Source of the DNA: CAYQTO01 sp964420455
GTDB taxonomy: Bacteria; Sumerlaeota; Sumerlaeia; SLMS01
Direction of reading: 5' to 3'
Assembly: GCA_964420455.1 (NCBI GenBank)
Contig: CAYQTO010000177.1
Location: 1-6,763, forward strand
DNA length: 6,763 nt
Under the pieces are notes generated by a model. It had not been told where the DNA came from. It saw only the letters and a list, made by a program, of their open reading frames with translations, and did not search any database. The first letter of the stretch is position 1. Every line of letters starts with the position of its first letter. This document shows positions 1 to 5,815 of this stretch, piece by piece. The position numbers and the translations under genes are program-made.

Positions 1-79
1 ACCGGATGGGGCGATCGCTCCTCCCAGCCTTGGACTTGACCAAATCGGGAGACAGTGCGCCCAATCCACACAACCGTCC

Positions 80-86
80 GGGAGGG
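80..86 (+). promoter_or_regulatory. Ribosome binding site deciding the start of the first gene
   Basis: GGGAGGG lies six bases before the ATG at 93 and is a strong Shine-Dalgarno match. It supports ATG 93 over the in-frame ATG at position 6, which would add 29 residues with no signal-peptide character. Confidence 0.75.
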
Positions 87-92
87 TCACCC

Positions 93-962
93 ATGCGGAT
101 CACTATCGTCGTGGCCGTGATATCCATAGCGACAGCGGCCCCTGCCGCCCTTCCCCTCGTGCCCACCGTTATCGACGTCTATACACTTCCGTCCGGCAAT
201 GCCGCGTGGGGGGGACATATCGACCACGAGGGACGCCTCGTCCTGATAACCTCCGGTACAGAGCCCGGTTTCCTCTTCGACCCCGTGAGCGAGACCTTTA
301 CCCCTCTTGCGGGTTTCCTCTTTCCTTCCATTCCGGGCTACGGCGCCTGGGTGCCGGACGAGGAACATGGGCTCATCGCCGCCGACTTCATCTATACGGG
401 CTTCGCCGACTCCTGTCCCGACGGTAGCTACGCCGCCAGCGGATGGGGGGGTGGGACCCTCCGGTTCGGCAATAACCCCACCTCGGAATACGTCATCGAC
501 CGCGAAATCCGTGGCATGACCCGCGGGCCCGGCGGCGAGGTGCTTCTCCTCGAAGGCATCAGCCTCAATCCGTGCGACGACCTGCCCCCGGGGATGGAGA
601 TCTCCATCCTGTCGATCAACGACACCCTGGATCCGTCGGACCCGCAGGCCTACGACCCTGTCTCTCTCTGTTTTCTCGAGGGCAGCGAGGTCGACTACGT
701 CCCCACCCACCGGTCGCTCCACTACGACGCCGCACTGGATGTCTACTGGGCCGCCTACGAATCGCCCGTTGACGGCACCACGGCCATCCACGGATTCGAC
801 CGCGAGGGTCGCCTTGTCTATACGCTGACAACCTCGACGACGAGCGAACTCCTCGTGCCCTGGGAAGGCGACCGTTACTTCCTCGTGGACGGGACGGAGA
901 CGCTCCGGCTGGCGGAAATCAAGGGCCCGACCGCCGCGCCCTCGTGGACGCTCTACCGCTAG
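93..962 (+). CDS. Exported protein of unknown function, possibly beta-propeller-like
   Basis: A 289-residue protein I do not recognise. The N-terminus is a typical Sec signal peptide: M-R, a hydrophobic stretch at residues 3-16, then A16-P17-A18 as a probable signal peptidase I site, so the mature protein is likely periplasmic or secreted. No lipobox cysteine is seen. The mature part is rich in beta-type segments with repeated Gly-Arg-Leu/Val turns (DHEGRLVLI near residues 44-52, DREGRLVYTL further on) and aromatic-rich strands, as in proteins with a beta-propeller or SMP-30/NHL-like fold; that fold is inference only. Three cysteines are present in the mature chain. No catalytic motif is visible. 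The start rests on the signal peptide and the ribosome site upstream. The codons are GC-rich like those of the genes after 3569, so it looks native to this genome. The next gene on this strand begins 382 bases later, so no operon partner is visible downstream. Confidence 0.8.
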   Translation: MRITIVVAVISIATAAPAALPLVPTVIDVYTLPSGNAAWGGHIDHEGRLVLITSGTEPGFLFDPVSETFTPLAGFLFPSIPGYGAWVPDEEHGLIAADFIYTGFADSCPDGSYAASGWGGGTLRFGNNPTSEYVIDREIRGMTRGPGGEVLLLEGISLNPCDDLPPGMEISILSINDTLDPSDPQAYDPVSLCFLEGSEVDYVPTHRSLHYDAALDVYWAAYESPVDGTTAIHGFDREGRLVYTLTTSTTSELLVPWEGDRYFLVDGTETLRLAEIKGPTAAPSWTLYR

Positions 963-995
963 GCGTCTCCAAGGCTGGAACGATCCTTGTCGCCC

Positions 996-1017
996 GTGAC
1001 GGACCGATCCCCGTCAC
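996..1017. terminator. Possible hairpin terminator after the exported-protein gene
   Basis: GTGACGG (996-1002) and CCGTCAC (1011-1017) form a perfect 7-bp stem around an 8-base loop, starting 34 bases past the stop codon at 962. There is no T run after it on the plus strand, so it is not a classical intrinsic terminator. It may still end or stabilise the transcript. Confidence 0.35.
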
Positions 1018-1197
1018 CTCGGGATGATGGGCGATGCATTGTGCCACCCCTTCCGATCCCGCCGAAAGCTTCTGCCCGGAGTAGCACACCCTGTAAATAT
1101 TTCCTCGAAGGATAGCATTTTAAGCTTGATCCACGATTCGAGCTACCGACACTGATAGCGATACGGCACACTTCAAACACCGTATATACCGGACGTC

Positions 1198-1226
1198 TTC
1201 AACGAATATTAACCTCGGACGTTGAA
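1198..1226. repeat. Inverted repeat upstream of the ATPase gene
   Basis: TTCAACG (1198-1204) and CGTTGAA (1220-1226) are perfect inverted arms separated by 15 bases. GGACGT also occurs twice here (1191-1196 and 1217-1222). The right arm overlaps the only faint -35-like hexamer, TTGAAC at 1222-1227, so an operator is conceivable. Seven-base arms also arise by chance, so confidence is low. Confidence 0.25.
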
Positions 1227-1344
1227 CACGTTGGCTTTGCGGAAGCATGAAAGGCGAGTGACAACTGGAAGCAAAAAACTCAATGCGGGTTCATCAAGAA
1301 ACCATCAAAACAGACGTTTGACATAACAGATACGGAACGAGAAC

Positions 1345-1731
1345 ATGCCAGAACGAAAGACCACACCGGGGATTCATCCAAACTTTTTTATCGAAAGATT
1401 TTCGGAGACAGAAAAGGCAATCCTTAAAAGACTGTCTCGTGAATGGTTTCTAACGAGCAGCGGATGCGAGATCAAACTCGCCTCCTCCACTTACAACTAT
1501 TTTTTGATGAAGCCTACAGCCGCTTTTAGTCAAATGTTCAATATAGAAAGGGAGGTTATTTGTGTATTCAGCGCGTATCCCAATTTTGAACCCAAGACTC
1601 TCGATGTTTTCTCCAAAGCACACGATGGGTTGACTGAACTCCGAGCTGAGTCGATATGCAAAATTCCGATAAGCGCCGACCCAAACGTCGAAAATCGCAT
1701 TGATTCACTGCTTAAATCAGACCCAGAATAA
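1345..1731 (+). CDS. N-terminal domain of the interrupted ATPase-HEPN protein
   Basis: A frame of 128 codons. ATG 1345 is the first possible start, because an in-frame TAA lies at 1324-1326; the upstream GGAACGAG at 1334-1341 is only a weak ribosome site. The product has a charged helical start (residues 18-34), then a probable alpha/beta region with a hydrophobic strand EVICVFSAYPNF (about residues 70-81) and a second one around SICKIPISADPNVE. It carries no signal peptide, membrane segment or obvious catalytic motif, and I cannot assign it to a named family. In STAND-type defence proteins the N-terminal domain is often the effector or sensor, so this one may have such a role; that is inference from position. 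It ends at TAA 1729-1731, just before the ATPase. If made alone, the product would be a 128-residue soluble protein translated immediately upstream of the ATPase frame. Confidence 0.6.
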   Translation: MPERKTTPGIHPNFFIERFSETEKAILKRLSREWFLTSSGCEIKLASSTYNYFLMKPTAAFSQMFNIEREVICVFSAYPNFEPKTLDVFSKAHDGLTELRAESICKIPISADPNVENRIDSLLKSDPE

Positions 1732-1761
1732 CCAATAGTTGTACCATTTACTTACGATGAG

Positions 1762-3339
1762 TTGTCTGGAAAGTTCGACGACTTTTTTATACGCAACAAA
1801 TTCCGAAAGCACTTCTACACAAGAAATCTTTTTGATTTTCTTTCGCCGCTGAAAAGCGACCTTTATTTCTTTGGTCGAAGCCACTTGGTTCATGAACTAG
1901 TCAATAGGCATAAGAGCGGTGAGCACACTGGACTTTTTGGCTTAAGGAAAAGCGGAAAAACTTCAATCATCTACGCTGTAGAGAGAACATTGAGTGCGTC
2001 CGGGGAAAGGTACGTTTCTTTGGATTGTGAAAGCCCGTCCATACATAAGTGCCGTTGGAATGAGCTTCTTGAGAAACCAACTAAATTATACCACTTAAAA
2101 ATCGAATCTAAAGTCAAGCTATCCACATCTAGCAGGTATAGTGAAAAAGATGCGGCAGACAGTTTCGAGGAAGATATATTAAAGATCTATCAATCAAAGA
2201 AGGCTCGATCCACTCTCTTTATATTTGATGAGATCGAGCGGATCAGCCCCAATACTGGATCGTCAGAACATTGGCGGAACCAGTCAGATTTCATATATTT
2301 TTGGCAAACATTGCGCGGTTTCTATCAAAGAAACCCACAGGTATTTACCTACATGCTCGTAGGCACCATTCCCGCAGCGGTCGAGAATGCCACGTTAGTA
2401 GGGCATGAAAATCCAATTTTTGCCTCCATTCCCTGTCAATACGTCCCTAGGTTTGATGTCGAGCAAGTGCGACAAATGGTTAGAAAACTTGGAAGGTACG
2501 TTGGATTAAAATTTGATGAACTTATTTATTCCAAGCTGGCAGATGACTTTGGAGGCCATCCATTTTTAATACGCCAAGCCTGCAGCTTGATACATGAAGA
2601 ATGCAGAGGCGAAAGGCCAGTTGCGGTCGATAAGGCATTATACGAAAAAGCCAAAAAACAATATGTATCACATTCTTCTCACTACCTTGAAATGATTGTT
2701 GAGGTCCTTAGAGAGTGGTATCCAGATGAATACGAGATGCTGAAATTCCTTGCACAAGGCGACATGGAAAGTTTCAACGAGTTCGCCTCTGACAGTCCGG
2801 TATTCACTAAGCATCTAATAGGGTACGGGCTTGTGCAATGCAGCGACAATGGTTATGCATTTAACATTGAGTCACTCAAAGAGTTCTTAGCCAACCAGCA
2901 TCAATACGAACGAATCAACTTGACTGATGGCGAAAAAGTAGAAGAAATAGGAAGAAGGCGCAATTCGCTAGAAAAACAACTGAGGGCGGTTCTTCGTAGT
3001 GACATGATGTTTGCCTACGGAAACAGAGGAAAGGATAAAGTTGTAGCGTCTCTTCCGGAAGCAAGAAGAGAAAAGATAAAGGACCAGTCTCTAGAGGCAC
3101 TGCTCTCCAAAGATTCGTCGCCATTGTACTTTTCAGATCTGGTGAATATTGTGAACCGAGAATGGGAAGCAGTGAAGAATGCGTTTGGCATGGACAAGAA
3201 CAAAGTTGTCTTCATGCTGGAAGAAATCAACAGGATCGGAAGGCCAGACGCGCATGCTAAATCAATAGAAAAAGACGATTTTGATCAGCTTCGGTTGTAC
3301 TTTAAAAAGCTGGAGTCCGTTTTAGGTGATTGGACGTAA
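1762..3339 (+). CDS. P-loop ATPase (STAND/AAA-type) with winged helix and C-terminal HEPN-like domain
   Basis: A frame of 525 codons if TTG 1762 is used; no ribosome site precedes it, so the true reading may come from the upstream frame. Domains in order: an aromatic, basic lead (residues 8-39, ending LYFFGR); Walker A GLRKSGKT at 60-67; Walker B TLFIFDE at 151-157 with D156 and E157; a sensor-like strand YMLVGTIP at 197-204; the GGHPFLIRQ motif at 264-272, typical of archaeal-type AAA/STAND ATPases; and a probable winged helix at about 320-378. Residues 395-525 look like a HEPN domain: GRRRNSLEKQLR at 397-408, PLYFSDL at 454-460, and INRIGRPDAHAK at 489-500, which offers R491-x6-H498 as the RNase-type Rx4-6H motif. 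Family knowledge: HEPN domains are often RNases in toxin and abortive-infection systems, and STAND ATPases act as switchable sensors. The inferred role is therefore antiphage defence by RNA cleavage. No membrane segments are seen. It ends at TAA 3337-3339. Confidence 0.7.
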   Translation: MSGKFDDFFIRNKFRKHFYTRNLFDFLSPLKSDLYFFGRSHLVHELVNRHKSGEHTGLFGLRKSGKTSIIYAVERTLSASGERYVSLDCESPSIHKCRWNELLEKPTKLYHLKIESKVKLSTSSRYSEKDAADSFEEDILKIYQSKKARSTLFIFDEIERISPNTGSSEHWRNQSDFIYFWQTLRGFYQRNPQVFTYMLVGTIPAAVENATLVGHENPIFASIPCQYVPRFDVEQVRQMVRKLGRYVGLKFDELIYSKLADDFGGHPFLIRQACSLIHEECRGERPVAVDKALYEKAKKQYVSHSSHYLEMIVEVLREWYPDEYEMLKFLAQGDMESFNEFASDSPVFTKHLIGYGLVQCSDNGYAFNIESLKEFLANQHQYERINLTDGEKVEEIGRRRNSLEKQLRAVLRSDMMFAYGNRGKDKVVASLPEARREKIKDQSLEALLSKDSSPLYFSDLVNIVNREWEAVKNAFGMDKNKVVFMLEEINRIGRPDAHAKSIEKDDFDQLRLYFKKLESVLGDWT

Positions 3340-3365
3340 TTGCCCATCAAGGCCATGAAGCCGAC

Positions 3366-3378
3366 GCGCCGAAGGCGC
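3366..3378. terminator. Small GC hairpin after the ATPase gene
   Basis: GCGCC-GAA-GGCGC is a perfect 5-bp GC stem with a 3-base loop, beginning 27 bases after the ATPase stop codon and 26 bases from the minus-strand remnant that ends at 3404. No T run follows on either strand. Its place between converging reading directions suits a weak bidirectional terminator, but the structure is short. Confidence 0.25.
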
Positions 3379-3403
3379 TCGCCGCTGATAGTTGTCGTTC
3401 GCC

Positions 3404-3553
3404 TCACCCAGGGTCCCCCTCATTGATGGTCCGCGCGCGGCGTTCGAGGTTGGCCACGACGAACTGTCTGGCAGTGTGCCAATCGCCGCAGAAGAAGACC
3501 GGCACCCCCAGTCCACACACATCGCGATAGCCGCGTCGGTGGAACGCGACTTG
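3404..3553 (-). pseudogene. Probable C-terminal remnant of an unidentified minus-strand gene
   Basis: On the minus strand, 49 codons from 3553 down to 3407 followed by TGA (3406-3404) read as natural-looking protein: QVAFHRRGYRDVCGLG, then VPVFFCGDWHTARQFV, then an amphipathic helix ANLERRARTIN. Beta-strand, GDWH turn and basic helix suggest the tail of a globular domain. Codons are GC-rich like the native genes. There is no start codon with a ribosome site. The open frame continues upstream, but only as the antisense shadow of the glycosidase gene and without protein-like character. I infer that the 5' part of this gene was lost, perhaps in the rearrangement that brought in the A+T-rich segment next door. 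The family is not recognised. The alternative is that it is untranslated leader DNA of the glycosidase gene that happens to look coding. Confidence 0.35.
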
Positions 3554-3568
3554 CCTCTCCCCTAAATC

Positions 3569-5815
3569 ATGTTTCGACGCCTGACCAACGCCCTGCTTGC
3601 CACGGTGGTGCGGCGCCTCGCGCGTCATCGCGGTTTCATCGACCCCCTCGAGGTCCTCTCGCACCTGCGCCGGTTTGCCCAACCCTCCGAAGTCGCCGAG
3701 CCGGGCGAACTGCTCCGCCATGCCGCTGTCTTCCACGCCCGCGGCCTCATGAACCGCGCCATCCAGTACAACCCGGACTGGGTCTGGCCCTACTGGGCGC
3801 GACGCCAGTTCGATCCCCACGACGTTTCCTTCATCCCCCGCGCCTTCTCGATCACCCACATCAACCTGACCAACCGCAACTGGACCGCGATCGGGTCGCC
3901 GGAGGTCGACGAGTTGCCCATTGTCGATCCACGGGGCCTCGTGACCCCCTACTTCGAGGGCTGGTCCCTCGACGCCTGGTTCCTGCCGGACGACGGTACC
4001 CTGTTGGCCCCCTCCCGCGAGGACGGCGTCACCCAGCAACTCGCGCCCGGTGCGGAGCCCCGCGTCACCACAACCGCGCGGCGTGACGGGATGGCACTCT
4101 CCACCGTGGCACGGGCGGGCCGGCGCGGCGCCGCCGGAATCCTCGAGCTCGAGGCAAACATCGAATCGTCTCTGCCGGGGTCGCTCTGGATTTCCGTCCG
4201 TCCCTACAACCCCGAGGGGATCTACTTTGTCTATACTGTGCGTCGGGAGGGACCAGCCTCCCTTGTAATCAACGATCGCGACCGGGTGGAGTTCGACGAC
4301 GCTCCCGAACATGTCCGTGTGTCGACCTATCGCGATGGCGACGTTGCGGCCCGCCTGGGCGACTCCCCCACCCCGCCGATCCGTTGCGGTGCCGGCATGG
4401 CGACCGCCGCCGCGGGATGGCGCGTCGATGGAAACGGGTCCAGGCGCATCAACGCCTCCGTACCCATCGGGCCCGCCCGCTCCCCCGCCCACGTGCCCGG
4501 CGCCGAACTGGACCGACTCGCACAGGCCGACCTCCCGGACAAAAAGTGGCAGTTCCTTTACGAGGCCGCCGTCCACTCCATGGCACTCCATGTGAAGGGC
4601 CGCGACGTTTACCCGGGATCCAGCACCTATCGCCGGTTCTGGTTCCGCGACGCCGCCTTCATCCTCCATGCGATGATGCACACCGGCTTTGGGGATTCCG
4701 TCGCCCGCGTTCTCGCCGGCTTTCCCAAGCGCCAGATGCCCGACGGCTACTTCCTTTCGCAGGAAGGGGAGTGGGATTCGAACGGCGAGGCGATCTGGGT
4801 CGCCGAGAGATATACACGCGTTTCCGGGCGTCGCCCCCCGGGCAGCCTCCTCCGCTCGGTCGAGCGCGCTGCCAACTGGATCGTCCGCAAGCTCGACCAC
4901 AACCGCGGGCACCATCACCTGCCGGGGCTCCTCCCCGCTGGCTTCAGCGCCGAGCACCTGGGCCTCAACGACTACTACTACTGGGACAACTTCTGGTGCT
5001 GCGAGGGGCTCCGTGCCGCCGCCCGCCTCCACCAGAAATTTGGCGACACCCAAAGCGCCAAGTCCTGGGTCGACCGCGCCGCACGCTACGAGCGCGACAT
5101 CACCCGCTATCTCGAACAGGACGCCAGCCGCCTCGGCCATCCCTCCATGCCCGCCGCTCCCCGTCGTCGTATAGACGCCGGCATGATCGGCTCCGTGGTC
5201 TCCGGCTATCCGCTCCAGTTCTTTCCACCCGGCGACGAACGCCTCCGGGCCTCCGCCGACACCCTCATCCACCACTACTGCACCGACGGACCCTTCCTCC
5301 ACCACATGGGCCATTCAGGCTATAATGCCTACCTCACGCTCCACGTGGCCCAGACGCTCCTGCGGGCGGGTGACGAGCGCTATCGCCCCCTCGCCGAGAG
5401 CGTTCGCGACCTCGCCTCGCCCACCGGCCAATGGCCCGAGGGCATCCACCCTCGCACCCTCGGAGGCAGCATGGGCGACGGCCACCACATTTGGGCCGCC
5501 GCCGAATGGGCCATGATGACGCGCAACCTCTTCGTCCGCGAGGAAGCGGCCGATCGCACCCTCGTCATCGGCTCCGGGGTCTTTCCCGAATGGCAGCGCG
5601 AGGGCTGCCGCTTTGGCCCGACGCCAACCCTCTGGGGTCCTGTCAGCGTCGCCGTCGATGGTGGCGAGCAACCATCCGTCCGCATCAACGCCCGCTTCCA
5701 TGGCCGGCCGCCCGTCATCCATCTCGCCTTTCCCGGGGCGGAAAGCCGAACGATCGGCCCCGATGACCTCCGCACGGAAATCCCCATCGCGAGGGCCGCC
5801 ACATGCGCATCCTGA
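3569..5815 (+). CDS. Six-hairpin (alpha/alpha)6 glycosidase-like protein
   Basis: A 748-residue protein. Residues 1-130 are a lead region without signal peptide or membrane helix, so it is probably cytoplasmic. Residues 130-300 look beta-rich, like the N-terminal sandwich domain of many (alpha/alpha)6 glycosidases. Residues 325-660 carry the barrel: YRRFWFRDAAFILHAM at 354-369, DGYFLSQEGEWDSNGEAIW at 392-410, LNDYYYWDNFW at 466-476, and GQWPEGIHP at 620-628 followed by GDGHHIWAAAEW. This pattern resembles the GH15, GH63 and amylo-alpha-1,6-glucosidase groups. Candidate acids are D361, D403, E407 and E624, but which pair is catalytic cannot be told from sequence alone. A short beta-type tail (662-748) follows. 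The exact substrate is unknown; an alpha-glucan or other glucoside is inference. ATG 3569 fits the protein start, but no clear Shine-Dalgarno site precedes it. The last 13 bases overlap the next gene, a glycosyltransferase, implying coupled translation and a joint role in polysaccharide or glycolipid metabolism. Confidence 0.75.
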   Translation: MFRRLTNALLATVVRRLARHRGFIDPLEVLSHLRRFAQPSEVAEPGELLRHAAVFHARGLMNRAIQYNPDWVWPYWARRQFDPHDVSFIPRAFSITHINLTNRNWTAIGSPEVDELPIVDPRGLVTPYFEGWSLDAWFLPDDGTLLAPSREDGVTQQLAPGAEPRVTTTARRDGMALSTVARAGRRGAAGILELEANIESSLPGSLWISVRPYNPEGIYFVYTVRREGPASLVINDRDRVEFDDAPEHVRVSTYRDGDVAARLGDSPTPPIRCGAGMATAAAGWRVDGNGSRRINASVPIGPARSPAHVPGAELDRLAQADLPDKKWQFLYEAAVHSMALHVKGRDVYPGSSTYRRFWFRDAAFILHAMMHTGFGDSVARVLAGFPKRQMPDGYFLSQEGEWDSNGEAIWVAERYTRVSGRRPPGSLLRSVERAANWIVRKLDHNRGHHHLPGLLPAGFSAEHLGLNDYYYWDNFWCCEGLRAAARLHQKFGDTQSAKSWVDRAARYERDITRYLEQDASRLGHPSMPAAPRRRIDAGMIGSVVSGYPLQFFPPGDERLRASADTLIHHYCTDGPFLHHMGHSGYNAYLTLHVAQTLLRAGDERYRPLAESVRDLASPTGQWPEGIHPRTLGGSMGDGHHIWAAAEWAMMTRNLFVREEAADRTLVIGSGVFPEWQREGCRFGPTPTLWGPVSVAVDGGEQPSVRINARFHGRPPVIHLAFPGAESRTIGPDDLRTEIPIARAATCAS
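5791..5795 (+). promoter_or_regulatory. Ribosome binding site of the glycosyltransferase gene inside the glycosidase gene
   Basis: GAGGG lies seven bases before ATG 5803, within the last codons of the glycosidase frame. It supports ATG 5803 over the in-frame ATG at 5815, because only the former gives the full MRILMVTNLY start typical of GT4 enzymes. Confidence 0.65.

Larger units (their letters stand above)
963..1344. other. Intergenic region with a base-composition change
   Basis: No convincing gene is present on either strand. Bases 963 to about 1085 are GC-rich like the preceding gene; from there to 1344 the sequence is A+T-rich and marks the left side of the foreign segment. The region holds two short inverted repeats (listed separately) and a small palindrome GTATATAC at 1182-1189. 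Promoter signals are weak: TTGAAC at 1222-1227 with CATGAA at 1246-1251 is a poor sigma-70 match. TTGACA at 1318-1323 is too close to the ATG at 1345 to act as a -35 element for it. Confidence 0.6.
1345..3339 (+). pseudogene. STAND/AAA-type ATPase with C-terminal HEPN domain, interrupted by an in-frame TAA
   Basis: The two open frames at 1345-1731 and 1762-3339 are in the same phase, and only one stop, TAA at 1729-1731, separates them. The 10 codons after it (1732-1761) translate to PIVVPFTYDE and run straight into the second frame. The sequence around the stop, SDPE-stop-PIVVPFTYDEL, reads as one continuous domain linker of an ATPase protein. Without the stop the gene has 663 sense codons, a plausible length for an antiphage STAND-like protein. 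One base change from a sense codon suffices; CAA to TAA is the simplest transition. The second frame has no ribosome site at its TTG, and its first in-frame ATG lies beyond both Walker motifs. Readings, in my order of preference: recent nonsense pseudogene, stop-codon readthrough, two separate polypeptides, or a base-calling error. The codons are A+T-rich, unlike the flanking genes, which suggests transfer. The gene stands alone with no partner on the same strand. Confidence 0.65.

Noticed and set aside
11..18. GCGATCGC palindrome, as in the HIP1 repeats of cyanobacteria
   Set aside because: I noticed it only once in the window, so there is no sign of the high frequency that defines HIP1.
87..791. 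Minus-strand open frame of 234 codons opposite the exported-protein gene
   Set aside because: It has Gly/Arg/Val-rich shadow composition. The plus frame has a ribosome site and signal peptide.
1318..1323. TTGACA as a -35 element for the ATPase gene
   Set aside because: It is only 21 bases before the ATG, so a -10 element would fall on the start codon, and no TATAAT-like sequence is present there.
1757..1852. Short plus-strand frame from ATG 1757, just ahead of the TTG start
   Set aside because: It is out of frame with the ATPase, ends after about 31 codons inside it, has no ribosome site, and its product shows no features.
3404..5314. Long minus-strand open frame of 636 codons opposite the glycosidase gene
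   Set aside because: Its translation over 3569-5314 is Gly/Val/Ala/Asp-rich with no fold or motif, while the plus strand shows clear glycosidase motifs. In GC-rich DNA the antisense frame is often open by chance. Only the last 49 codons, outside the glycosidase gene, look like protein.
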